Source: Sporosarcina sp. NCCP-2716
GTDB lineage: Bacteria > Bacillota > Bacilli > Bacillales_A > Planococcaceae
Direction of reading: 5' to 3'
Length of the DNA: 64,000 nt
Assembly: GCF_023707985.1 (NCBI RefSeq)
Contig: NZ_BRCF01000001.1
Coordinates: 1-64,000, forward strand
The notes under the pieces are model-generated. The model did not search any database. It saw nothing but the letters and a program-made list of their open reading frames with translations, and was not told the origin of the DNA. The translations under genes and the position numbers were made by a program. This document shows positions 8,466-16,050 of this stretch, in pieces (the first letter of the stretch is position 1; each line of letters starts with the position of its first letter).

Positions 8466-8837
8466 ATGCAGATTATTTTATCCAATCAGTCGAAGGAACC
8501 GTTGTACGAACAGATTAAGAACCAAGTGGTCTCGGCGATCCTGTCGGGGGAAATGGAAGAAGGGAAGGCGCTGCCGTCGATCCGCCAGCTTGCGAAGGAT
8601 CTGCACATCAGTGTGATTACGACGAAGCGGGCGTACGAGGAGCTGGAGAAGGCAGGCTTTATATATTCCATTGTCGGCAAAGGGTCGTTTGTGGCCGAAC
8701 AGAACTTGGACGTGATCCGGGAGAAGAAGTTAAAAGTAATTGAGGAACAGCTCGGGAATGTCATTCGCAACAGTCAGGAGATAGGACTTTCCTATGAAGA
8801 ACTACAAGACATCATGAAAATTTTATACGAGGAGTGA
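8466..8837 (+). CDS. GntR family regulator, YtrA subfamily
   Basis: A 123-residue repressor. The winged helix-turn-helix is clear (PLYEQIKNQVVSAILSGEM, ALPSIRQLAKDLHISVITTK, RAYEELEKAGFIYSIVGKG). Only a short helical C-terminus of about 45 residues follows, which is the YtrA type that binds no sugar/acid effector domain. It heads an operon with an ABC ATPase and a permease, the standard YtrA arrangement that responds to envelope stress or antibiotics in relatives. GAGGTG precedes the ATG at 8466. The stop overlaps the reading frame of the next gene. Confidence 0.85.
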   Translation: MQIILSNQSKEPLYEQIKNQVVSAILSGEMEEGKALPSIRQLAKDLHISVITTKRAYEELEKAGFIYSIVGKGSFVAEQNLDVIREKKLKVIEEQLGNVIRNSQEIGLSYEELQDIMKILYEE

Positions 8838-8842
8838 ATGGG

Positions 8843-9712
8843 TTGGAGCCGGTTATCGAGTTTACGAATGTAACGAAACAGTTTAAGGGATTTGCAGTAG
8901 AAAACATGGATTTACAAGTGAATAAAGGGTTTGTGACGGGGTTCATCGGTGCGAATGGGGCAGGGAAATCGACGACGATCAAGCTGATGATGAACTTGCT
9001 GCGGCCAGACGAAGGGGAAGTGCGTGTCTTCGGACTCGATTATGCGACACATGAAAAAGCGATCAAGGAACGGATCGGCTTTGTGTATGATGGCAATGTG
9101 TTCTATGAAGGGATGAATCTGAAAGACATCCAGCGTATAGTCGGTCCGGCGTACAGGCACTGGGATGGTGCTTTGTTCCGTCAGTATGCGGAGCAGTTCG
9201 AACTGCCGCTGAATAAAGCCGTCAAAACCTTCTCGAAGGGAATGCAGATGAAAGCCTCGCTGGCACTCGCGTTGTCGCATCAGGCGGAACTGATCATCAT
9301 GGATGAACCGACTGCCGGGCTGGACCCGATTTTCCGGCGGGAGCTGCTCGACTTGCTGCAGGACATCATGCTGGACGGCGAGCGGACGATTTTCTTTTCG
9401 ACACATATTACGAGTGACTTGGACCGGATAGCGGATTATATCGCGTTCATCAAAAAGGGAAAGCTGATGTTTAACCAATCGATTCACGAAGTGGCTGAGA
9501 ATTACGGACTGGTGAGAGGGTCGCTGGAGTTGCTGGACCGGGATACGGAAAAGCTGTTTGTCCATGTGGATCGGACTGCTTCGGGATTTGAAGCGCTGAC
9601 GTCGGATGTCCGGAAAACAGAGGACGTGTTCGGTGAAGCAGCGGTGATCGAGAGGGCATCCCTTGAAGATATTATGTATTTTACGAATAGGAGTGACGTT
9701 CAGCATGTTTAA
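8843..9712 (+). CDS. ABC transporter ATP-binding protein, YtrB-like
   Basis: An ABC ATPase of about 289 residues. Walker A is GANGAGKSTT, the signature is the variant FSKGMQMK, and Walker B is LIIMDEPTAGLDP with a downstream switch FFSTHI. The frame is open from GTG 8834, but GAGGAG overlaps that codon, so I favour TTG at 8843 with an 8-base spacer. It works with the following permease as an ABC-2 type exporter whose substrate is unknown. It overlaps the next gene by 8 bases, suggesting translational coupling. Confidence 0.85.
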   Translation: MEPVIEFTNVTKQFKGFAVENMDLQVNKGFVTGFIGANGAGKSTTIKLMMNLLRPDEGEVRVFGLDYATHEKAIKERIGFVYDGNVFYEGMNLKDIQRIVGPAYRHWDGALFRQYAEQFELPLNKAVKTFSKGMQMKASLALALSHQAELIIMDEPTAGLDPIFRRELLDLLQDIMLDGERTIFFSTHITSDLDRIADYIAFIKKGKLMFNQSIHEVAENYGLVRGSLELLDRDTEKLFVHVDRTASGFEALTSDVRKTEDVFGEAAVIERASLEDIMYFTNRSDVQHV

Positions 9713-10310
9713 CTTGATCAAACGCGATGTGATCATCCAGAAAAAGCAGCTGCTGCTGTTTGTGCCGTTCATTGTATTTTTCATTTTGATGGATGCGCAT
9801 CCCGTTCTCATATTTTTAGTTGTCAGTCTATATGTCCCTTTTAATGCATTAGCGTTTGATGAAAAAACGAACGTCAATGTACTGCTGAACTCACTGCCGT
9901 ATACACGGAAGCAGATCATCGCGTCTCGCTACCTGGGAACCATCGTTTACATGGCAGCCAGCATTGGTGTAGCAATCATTTCTTTAACGCTGGCTCACCA
10001 GTCATTTACGGTAACCCACGTTGCGCTTAGCGTTGGGCTCTTCCTGCTGTTTTCGGCCATGACGTTTCCGCTGTTCTATGTATTGAAGCCGGGCTATATC
10101 TTTCCGATTGTCATGCTCAGCTTCTTCCTGTTTGTCGGGGGCGGGCCGGCTCTGTTACGGCTGATGGACGATTCGCTGCAAGGACTTATCCAATTCGTGA
10201 TGGACTTGCCGATGACGACCCTACTTACCGGTTTTCTGGCTGTCGCGATTATCCTCTACAGTATTTCGTGGGCCGTTTCCTCCGTTGTCTATGAACGTAA
10301 GGCTTTTTGA
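9705..10310 (+). CDS. ABC-2 type permease subunit
   Basis: A membrane protein of 201 residues with six predicted helices (for example QLLLFVPFIVFFILMDAH, HVALSVGLFLLFSAMTFPLF, FPIVMLSFFLFVGGG). The segment KTNVNVLLNSLPYTRKQIIA between helices is typical of ABC_2 membrane subunits of the YtrC/bacitracin type. The start at 9705 (MFNLIKRD) is chosen because AGGAG lies just upstream. A possible upstream start at 9663 would lie deep in the ATPase gene. It forms the membrane channel with the preceding ATPase. Confidence 0.8.
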   Translation: MFNLIKRDVIIQKKQLLLFVPFIVFFILMDAHPVLIFLVVSLYVPFNALAFDEKTNVNVLLNSLPYTRKQIIASRYLGTIVYMAASIGVAIISLTLAHQSFTVTHVALSVGLFLLFSAMTFPLFYVLKPGYIFPIVMLSFFLFVGGGPALLRLMDDSLQGLIQFVMDLPMTTLLTGFLAVAIILYSISWAVSSVVYERKAF

Positions 10311-10320
10311 ATAGAGATAC

Positions 10321-10420
10321 GGTGCCTGTGTAAGAAACAATCGTGTTTAGAGATACGGTGCCTGTGCGAGAAACAATCGTGTTTGTTTAAACATTCATGA
10401 ATGTTTCACGCACAGGCACC
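10321..10420. repeat. GGTGCCTGTG repeat, full copy plus duplicated left arm
   Basis: A full copy spans 10357-10420 with ends GGTGCCTGTGCG and CGCACAGGCACC. Directly before it, 10321-10350 repeats only the left arm (GGTGCCTGTGTAAGAAACAA). The 36-base step AGATACGGTGCC... is present twice in tandem. The insert follows the permease stop by about 10 bases. Confidence 0.75.
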
Positions 10421-10446
10421 GATTTTTAATCTGCGGAAAATAAAAG

Positions 10447-10470
10447 GCGGACAGCTCCCCAGCTGTCCGC
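10447..10470 (-). terminator. Terminator of the MetE-like gene
   Basis: Perfect stem GCGGACAGCT-cccc-AGCTGTCCGC. On the minus strand it is followed by CTTTTATTTT. It lies 7 bases past the stop of the methyltransferase gene. Confidence 0.85.
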
Positions 10471-10477
10471 GGCGGGG

Positions 10478-11581
10478 TTATCCCCAGATTTCCTTTGAGA
10501 CGTCGACAATGAATTTCAGTTTCGCCCATTGTTCTTCCTCCGTTAAAATGTTGCCGTGGTGGGTGGAGGCGAAGCCGCATTGCGGGCTGATGCACAGTTG
10601 TTCGAGCGGTACATATTGCGTCGCTTCTTCGATGCGCGCTTTGATGTTCTCTTTGCTTTCGAGTTCGCCGTGTTTTGATGTGAAGAGGCCGAGCACGACA
10701 CGCGGGCCGCCCGCCGGAATATGTGCCAGTGGCTGGAAGTCGCCGGAACGGTCGTCGTCGTATTCGAGGAAGAAGCCGTCGACTTGTTCGTGTGCGAATA
10801 ACGTCGGTGCAATCTTAGCGTAGCTGCCTTCGAATGCCCAGTTGGAGCGGTAGTTGCCGCGGCACAGATGGGTCGTGATAATCAGGTCTTCCGGTTTGCC
10901 TTCCAGCACGCCGTTTGCGACTTTCAGCGCGAGGTCGATGAGCTCCTCGCGAGTATGGCCGCCTTCGCTGAACGGGATTTCGGGTGCGTTCAGGCCGGCG
11001 ATATAGACGTCATCGAGCTGCAAATAGCGGCAGCCTGCGTCGTAGAATGCCTGGATGGCATCGCGGTACGCCTGGATAATGTCAGCCGCATAGCCTTCGA
11101 GATCCGGGTAGAATTCCGGATTGCGGATGCCGGCGTTGAACAGCTGATTCGGACTCGGGATTGTCTGTTTCGCGACAGCACGGTCCCCGACGATTTCCTT
11201 GAACTCGATGAAGTCCTGGATGTGCGGGTGATCCGGCGGGAAGGAGATCTTGCCGGTGACGCGCACGTTGTACCGTTCAGTCTCTTCGCCCTTGAACTGG
11301 TAGCCGTGTTCAGGGATATAGCCTTCCACGCCGGTCAGGTGCTCCAGGAAGTCGGTATGCCAGAACCTGCGGCGGAATTCGCCGTCGGTCACAGCCTGCA
11401 AGCCGACTTCGATCTGCTTATTCACAATCCGTTTGATCTCTTCCGTTTCGATCGCGTGCAGCTGGTCGGCCGAAATCGTGCCTGTCTGGAAGTCTTTACG
11501 CGCCTGGTGGATGCTCTCGGGACGCAGCAGGCTCCCGACGTGGTCCGCTCTGAATGGTGCTTTGACTGCTGTGTTGATCAT
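10478..11581 (-). CDS. MetE-like methyltransferase (YxjG/YxjH family)
   Basis: A 367-residue cytoplasmic protein equivalent to the C-terminal catalytic half of cobalamin-independent methionine synthase. Family marks are FRADHVGSLLRPESI (N-terminus), GLQAVTDGEFRRRFW, YLQLDDVYIAG, the zinc-type HLCRGNYRS, and CISPQCGFAST near the C-terminus (His/Cys zinc ligands). It probably transfers a methyl group to homocysteine from a donor other than the usual folate, as suggested for YxjG/YxjH. The start at 11581 (MINTAV) has GGGAGAGGG upstream. An in-frame start 21 bases earlier overlaps that site. An S-box leader precedes it, so it should be off when SAM is abundant. Confidence 0.9.
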   Translation of the reverse strand: MINTAVKAPFRADHVGSLLRPESIHQARKDFQTGTISADQLHAIETEEIKRIVNKQIEVGLQAVTDGEFRRRFWHTDFLEHLTGVEGYIPEHGYQFKGEETERYNVRVTGKISFPPDHPHIQDFIEFKEIVGDRAVAKQTIPSPNQLFNAGIRNPEFYPDLEGYAADIIQAYRDAIQAFYDAGCRYLQLDDVYIAGLNAPEIPFSEGGHTREELIDLALKVANGVLEGKPEDLIITTHLCRGNYRSNWAFEGSYAKIAPTLFAHEQVDGFFLEYDDDRSGDFQPLAHIPAGGPRVVLGLFTSKHGELESKENIKARIEEATQYVPLEQLCISPQCGFASTHHGNILTEEEQWAKLKFIVDVSKEIWG

Positions 11582-11681
11582 AGTTACCCTCTCCCTTTTC
11601 ATCAGTAGTTTTATTGGATTAGCACTTATCGCCGGGACTGCTGGAAAACTTTAGCGATAAGCTGTAATTCACGGATCCTGA

Positions 11682-11858
11682 ACACGAAAAACCCCTCTTC
11701 TCGATAGATAAGAAGAGGGGCCGGTGTACATATGAAAAATACCTTCTCTTCTTATCTTCTAGCGCTTCTACGCTACAGGAATTGGCACAGTACTAGAAAA
11801 TAGTCTGTTGCCGAGGCTTCAAAGGGCCAGTCCCTCCACCTCTCTGGATAAGAAAAAT
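11682..11858 (-). ncRNA. SAM-I riboswitch (S-box) with terminator
   Basis: On the minus strand the leader begins CTTATCCAGAGAGGTGGAGG and continues ACTGGCCCTTTGAAGCC and TCGGCAACAG, which are the conserved S-box P1/P2/P3 strings. It ends in a terminator stem CCCCTCTTCT/AGAAGAGGGG (11692-11720) followed by a T-run at 11682-11691. SAM binding should stabilise the terminator and shut off the MetE-like gene. Confidence 0.95.
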
Positions 11859-11883
11859 TCGAACTATTTAGTTGTTAGATGCT

Positions 11884-11911
11884 ACTATACCATGCGAAAA
11901 ATAATTGTCAA
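11884..11911 (-). promoter_or_regulatory. SigA-type promoter of the S-box transcript
   Basis: Minus strand TTGACA (11911-11906), a 16-base spacer, and TATAGT (11889-11884). It lies about 30 bases upstream of the first S-box element. Confidence 0.8.
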
Positions 11912-11923
11912 CCGAAGAAAATG

Positions 11924-11987
11924 GGTGCCTGTGCGCGAAACATTCATGATTGTTTAAACAAACACGATTGTTTGGCGCACAGGTACC
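11924..11987. repeat. GGTGCCTGTG repeat, inverted copy
   Basis: Ends GGTGCCTGTGCGCG and GGCGCACAGGTACC. The inner part runs ATTCATGATTGTTTAAACAA then ACACGATTG, the reverse order of the copies at 6825 and 10357. So this copy is inserted in the opposite sense. It separates the S-box and T-box promoters. Confidence 0.75.
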
Positions 11988-12040
11988 TAAAAAAGAAGGT
12001 GCCTGAAAAGATTTTTTTGATGCAATATCCGATATACTGA

Positions 12041-12069
12041 TTGACAATTCGAAGTTGGCGCTCTATCAT
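12041..12069 (+). promoter_or_regulatory. SigA-type promoter of the T-box operon
   Basis: TTGACA (12041-12046), a 17-base spacer and TATCAT (12064-12069). The T-box leader starts just downstream. Confidence 0.75.
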
Positions 12070-12075
12070 GAGTAA

Positions 12076-12298
12076 AAATGTGATGAGCTGTCCGGAGTAG
12101 CCGTGTGCTCCTGATAATCAGAGACTTGGTGGGTGGTGCGAACCAAGCGGGAGGCAAGGGCGAATTACAGGCAGGGAGCAGACGCATGTCCGGCAGCCGG
12201 CCGTTATCCGGGTCGAGCGAGCAGGGGGAGTCCTGCTAATTTGGGTGGTACCGCGGAGCTTCCGTCCCTTTCTTTTGGAGAGGGATGGGGGCTTTTTT
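12076..12298 (+). ncRNA. T-box leader upstream of the NhaC-type transporter
   Basis: The T-box antiterminator string TGGGTGGTACCGCGG is at 12242-12256. A terminator follows, with stem strands AGCTTCCGTCCCT (12258-12270) and AGGGATGGGGGCT (12281-12293) plus a T-run. Stem I marks are AGTA near 12099, AGAGACTTGG and the apical GGTGGTGCGAACC. On the 3' side GGCGAATTACAGGC could form the specifier loop, with TAC (Tyr) a likely specifier codon, though I cannot fold it here. Uncharged tRNA would allow read-through into the transporter gene. Confidence 0.92.
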
Positions 12299-12332
12299 GC
12301 GTTTCATATTTCGAGATGAGGGAGATGGGTGT

Positions 12333-13769
12333 ATGCAGAAGGAACTATCCGGGTGGCTTGCGGCGCTGCCGATCATCGTGTTGGTCGGGGCAGCGTCGAT
12401 GTCAGTGTTCGTATGGGAAGCGGGAATGCTCATGCCGCTTGTGATCGGTGTGCTAGCGTCAGCGGTTGTGGCTGCGGTAGCCGGGTTCAAGTGGGCGGAG
12501 GTTCAGGAGATGATGGTGCGGGGCGTCGGCCGGGCGCTGCCGGCGGTGTTCATCCTCCTGCTGATTGGGCTGATTGTCGGGTCGTGGATGGCGAGCGGGG
12601 TCATTCCGACGATCATTTACTATGGCCTGTCGCTGATCCACCCGTCGGTGTTTGTGCCGATTGTAGCGCTCGTGACCGGAATTGTGTCGATTACGCTCGG
12701 CAGTTCGTTTACGTCGATTGCGACAGTGGGGTTAGCGTTCATGGCGATTGGGGAAGGGCTTGGTTTCCCGGCGGGGCTCGTCGGTGGTGCGGTCATTTCG
12801 GGTGCGTTTTTCGGGGATAAACTGTCGCCGCTGTCCGATACGACGAATATCGCGCCTGCGATGGCGGAAACGGATCTGTTCTCGCACATCCGCCACATGC
12901 TGTGGGATACGCTGCCGGCGTTCGGTTTGTCGATTGTACTGTATGCAGTTGTCGGCCGGATGTCTGCCAGTGCCGGCACGGCGGATGCCGCGTCGATCGG
13001 CGAGATCCGGACGGGGCTCGCGGGGGAGTTCACCATCCACCCGCTGCTGTTACTGCTGCCAGTCGTGACCGTGATCCTCATGATGAAGAAAGTGCCTGCC
13101 ATTCCGGCGCTTGCCGGCGTCGGGCTGCTCGGAGCAGTGATGGCGGTGATCGTCCAGGGGATGCCGATCGCCGCGGTGATCCAGGCGATGACAGGCGGGT
13201 TCACCGCTGAAACGGGTGTGCCGGCGGTCGATTCGCTGCTGAACCGCGGCGGGATGACGTCGATGCTCAGTACGATCGCATTGCTCGTGATCGCGACGGC
13301 GCTTGGCGGAATTTTGGAGGAATCGGGTTCATTCGAAGTACTCACACGCAAGATGATGGCACGCGTCCAGTCGGCCGGCGGTCTGATCGCTACGACGATC
13401 TTCTCGACGTTCGTCGTTGCCTTCGCGAGCGGTGCGCAGTTCCTCGCGATTGTGCTGCCGTCACGGACATTCGTGCCGAAGTATAAGGAGATGGGCATTG
13501 ACACGGTTAACCTGTCGCGCTGCGTAGAGGCAGCCGGCACAGTGGGCATCAACCTCGTGCCCTGGAGTGTGCCCGCGGTGTTCGCGGCAGGCATGTTCGG
13601 CATCAGTCCGGGACAGTTCATTCCGTACGCATTTTTCGTTTTTCTCGTTCCGCTCATCAACCTGATCTTTGGCTTTACCGGGTTTACCATTAAGAAAAAG
13701 ACATACAGCGCGGAACCGATTGTTGTTGAAATGACGAAGGAAAAGGAGGCACCAGCATGGGCAAAGTGA
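12333..13769 (+). CDS. NhaC family antiporter-like transporter (amino acid?)
   Basis: A membrane protein of 478 residues with about 11-12 helices and NhaC family marks such as LGSSFTSIATVGLAFMAIGE, SGAFFGDKLSPLSDTTNIAP and GAQFLAIVLPSR. The start at 12333 follows GAGGGAGATGG. The frame is open further up into the T-box, but that part is leader RNA. NhaC proteins exchange Na+ and H+, but members behind T-boxes (such as YheL-type proteins in Bacillales) have been predicted to carry amino acids. If the specifier is TAC, tyrosine would be the expected substrate. The next gene starts 13 bases before the stop, so the two are co-translated. Confidence 0.85.
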   Translation: MQKELSGWLAALPIIVLVGAASMSVFVWEAGMLMPLVIGVLASAVVAAVAGFKWAEVQEMMVRGVGRALPAVFILLLIGLIVGSWMASGVIPTIIYYGLSLIHPSVFVPIVALVTGIVSITLGSSFTSIATVGLAFMAIGEGLGFPAGLVGGAVISGAFFGDKLSPLSDTTNIAPAMAETDLFSHIRHMLWDTLPAFGLSIVLYAVVGRMSASAGTADAASIGEIRTGLAGEFTIHPLLLLLPVVTVILMMKKVPAIPALAGVGLLGAVMAVIVQGMPIAAVIQAMTGGFTAETGVPAVDSLLNRGGMTSMLSTIALLVIATALGGILEESGSFEVLTRKMMARVQSAGGLIATTIFSTFVVAFASGAQFLAIVLPSRTFVPKYKEMGIDTVNLSRCVEAAGTVGINLVPWSVPAVFAAGMFGISPGQFIPYAFFVFLVPLINLIFGFTGFTIKKKTYSAEPIVVEMTKEKEAPAWAK

Positions 13770-14632
13770 TGGTTCAAGTGCTGGGAACAGCACAGGATGC
13801 GGGCGTGCCGCAGCCAAATTGTTATTGTATGAATTGTACAAAGGCGATCGAAGACACCTTGTGGAAGCGGCGGGCGGCGTCACTTGCGGTTGTTATGCCG
13901 GAGGACAAGCAGTGGCACCTGATTGACGCGTCGCCTGATTTTAAAGAGCAGGTCGTCATGCTGCAGCGGCGGTTCGGTCTGGAAGGGCGTGTCATGGACA
14001 GCATCTGGCTGACGCACGCGCATATCGGTCATTATCCAGGGCTGATGTATCTTGGCAAGGAGGCGATGAGTACGTCGGATGTACCCGTCTATGCAGGACG
14101 GAAGATGAAGCACATGCTCGAGACGAATGTGCCGTGGCGTCAGCTGACAGACCTCGGCAATATCCAGGTCAGCGAAATTACGGACGGGAATTCAGTTCGG
14201 CTAACGGGCGGAGTGAGGATCACACCGTTCGATGTCCCGCACCGCAACGAATTCTCGGAGACGTTCGGCTTTCGTATAGAAGGGCCGGAAAAAACGGTCG
14301 CCTACATTCCCGATATCGACAGCTGGGACGAGTGGGAGGTGGATGTGGCAGAGGTGTGCAAGGATGCGGACATCTGCATGCTGGATGCTACGTTCTTTAG
14401 TGCGGCGGACTTGTCGGACAGCGGCCGGAGCGACCGAGACGTGCGTGACATCCCACATCCTTTCATCACGGAGACCGTCGATCGGCTGAAGGCGATTGCG
14501 GGGGAGACGGAGGTCTATTTCACCCATTTCAACCACAGCAACCCCGTGCTCGATCCTGCGAGTGAAGCCCGGCTTTTTGTTGAGGAGAACGGCTTCCGGA
14601 TAGCGGAAGAGGGCATGGTACTGGAGATTTGA
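13757..14632 (+). CDS. PqqB-like metallo-beta-lactamase fold hydrolase
   Basis: A 291-residue protein of the MBL fold in the PqqB-like group. The N-terminus MVQVLGTAQDAGVPQPNC and CYCMNC resembles PqqB, including a CxxC pair. The metal motif is THAHIGHYPG: the usual H-x-H-x-D-H has Gly in place of Asp, so metal binding may be altered. Later His residues lie at DVPHRNEF and YFTHFNHSNP. No other pqq genes are near, so PQQ synthesis is unlikely. Coupling to a T-box controlled transporter suggests processing of, or sensing in, the same amino-acid pathway (inference). Confidence 0.75.
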   Translation: MGKVMVQVLGTAQDAGVPQPNCYCMNCTKAIEDTLWKRRAASLAVVMPEDKQWHLIDASPDFKEQVVMLQRRFGLEGRVMDSIWLTHAHIGHYPGLMYLGKEAMSTSDVPVYAGRKMKHMLETNVPWRQLTDLGNIQVSEITDGNSVRLTGGVRITPFDVPHRNEFSETFGFRIEGPEKTVAYIPDIDSWDEWEVDVAEVCKDADICMLDATFFSAADLSDSGRSDRDVRDIPHPFITETVDRLKAIAGETEVYFTHFNHSNPVLDPASEARLFVEENGFRIAEEGMVLEI

Positions 14633-14689
14633 TTCCTACGGGACGGTCCTGGTCAAAAAAGATAGTCACGCATTTTTCAGCGGCCTCCC

Positions 14690-15163
14690 TCATCGGGACA
14701 GCCGCTTCTTTGCCGTTTGTTTATCCACCGTAATCGGTACAAGACCTGCCGCTTTGCCGAGTCCATATGCTGGCATATTCACGTAAACGGATTCGTATTT
14801 GCCTTTCTGGATGATATACGTTTCGTGGTAGATGCCGACGGCGCTGTTACCTTTCGTGAGCCGGTTGAACTTCTTCCATTCATTTAAATGTTTGCCGCCT
14901 TTCGAGTAGGCGAGCAGGTCGTCGAGGGAGTCCCAGTATTGGATCATCGCAGTCGTGCGCAGTCCGAAGTAATTTTCTGCGGACTGGAAGCCGAGTTGTT
15001 CCCGGTGCGTGTACAATTCTTTGATCATCCCCGGCATAGCGAAGAAAACGGGCAGCCATTTGTGGATGGCGAGCCTCCGGTTGATGCGCATGCCGATGAT
15101 GAAGACGACCCGGTCTTCCGAGTTGTCCGCTGTGTGCCGTCCTTGATAGATAGTAGGTGTCAT
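14690..15163 (-). CDS. DUF4188 family protein
   Basis: A 157-residue protein with the DUF4188 pattern (monooxygenase-like dimeric alpha/beta barrel): VVFIIGMRINRRLAIHKWLP, LGFQSAENYFGLRTTAMIQY, WDSLDDLLAYSKGG, AVGIYHETYII. It may act on a small molecule or heme-like ligand; the function is unknown. The start at 15163 follows AAAAGGAGGACTTCC. It is the last gene of a minus-strand operon with an ABC exporter and LytTR/DUF3021 genes, 29 bases after the permease stop. Confidence 0.8.
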   Translation of the reverse strand: MTPTIYQGRHTADNSEDRVVFIIGMRINRRLAIHKWLPVFFAMPGMIKELYTHREQLGFQSAENYFGLRTTAMIQYWDSLDDLLAYSKGGKHLNEWKKFNRLTKGNSAVGIYHETYIIQKGKYESVYVNMPAYGLGKAAGLVPITVDKQTAKKRLSR

Positions 15164-15192
15164 GGAAGTCCTCCTTTTCAAAAATGCATTCG

Positions 15193-16050
15193 TTAACGGT
15201 GATTCAGCCGTTTCGTAACTGGGATGGCGATCAGACAGAAGATAATGGCTGTTCCTGCCAGGTACAGTAGGCTGTACAGTGGATCGAGTGCTATATCCCC
15301 GACGTGAAACGTGATGCCCATCGCTTCCTGGAACCGCCATGCCTCACCTTCCGGGGCGTTCTCAAAAGCCTCGCTCATATAAGGTCCCATTAATACATGC
15401 CGAAACAGCAGAGCAGAGTGAGATACCGGAATGAGTTGGATCAAGGACTGTAAGTAGCCGGGCAGGCTGCCGATCGGGATGTAAATGCCGGCGAGAAAGC
15501 CGATAGATGTGCCGATCAGTGTGCTCGCTGCGGCAAACGCATTCGATGTTCGGAAGAAACCCACGAGCAGCAGGAGCAGCGAGGCTGCGGACAAGACGGA
15601 GAGCAGGATGATGCCTGCCGACTGAGCGAACTGCACTACACTGAGGAGCGGTTCGCCCGCCACGAACAGCATGACGTCTGCGGCCAAGAGGGCGGCTAGG
15701 CACATGATGAGTCCGATCGACACGGAGCTGAGCAGGTAGCTGCCAATCAGTGATGACTGTTTCAGCGGCGTCACCCGGAAGTCTTCCAGTGTCCGGCGTG
15801 CGCGGTCTTCGACAAAGATGCCGAATGCAGCAACAGTGGTTGTTACACTCGAAACCGAGAGAATCCCGGCAATGACCCACGTCAGCAGGAGACCTTGCTT
15901 GCCGGGGAAGTCCGGCAGTCCGTCTGCGATCAGATCGCCGAGGAAGAAGACATAGACGGCGATAAGTATCGCGACCGACAGCAGCGAGAAAAAGACGGCT
16001 GAGCGGTCACGGAAGTACAGCTGCATATTACGCTTTGCGAGTGTCAGCAT
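15193..16050 (-). CDS. ABC-2 type permease
   Basis: A membrane protein of 285 residues with six helices in the ABC2_membrane pattern. An N-terminal LAKRNMQLYFRDRSAVFFSL leads into helix 1. The cytoplasmic segment EDRARRTLEDFRVTPLKQSS precedes helix 2-3, and SLPGYLQSLIQLIPVSHSAL comes before the last extracellular part. The start at 16050 follows AAAGGAGG with a 9-base gap. An upstream frame extension lies inside the ATPase gene. It partners the ATPase encoded just upstream, and the start lies 23 bases inside that gene. Confidence 0.85.
   Translation of the reverse strand: MLTLAKRNMQLYFRDRSAVFFSLLSVAILIAVYVFFLGDLIADGLPDFPGKQGLLLTWVIAGILSVSSVTTTVAAFGIFVEDRARRTLEDFRVTPLKQSSLIGSYLLSSVSIGLIMCLAALLAADVMLFVAGEPLLSVVQFAQSAGIILLSVLSAASLLLLLVGFFRTSNAFAAASTLIGTSIGFLAGIYIPIGSLPGYLQSLIQLIPVSHSALLFRHVLMGPYMSEAFENAPEGEAWRFQEAMGITFHVGDIALDPLYSLLYLAGTAIIFCLIAIPVTKRLNHR

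Noticed and set aside
10868..11608. Long plus-strand open frame opposite the MetE-like gene
   Set aside because: It is antisense to a clear enzyme gene and reflects the codon bias of GC-rich genes.
12620..13777. Long minus-strand open frame opposite the NhaC-type gene
   Set aside because: Shadow of the transporter gene. It lacks a ribosome site and family features.
13757..14632. Genuine PQQ biosynthesis gene pqqB
   Set aside because: No pqqA, C, D or E nearby and the metal motif deviates, so only PqqB-like is claimed.
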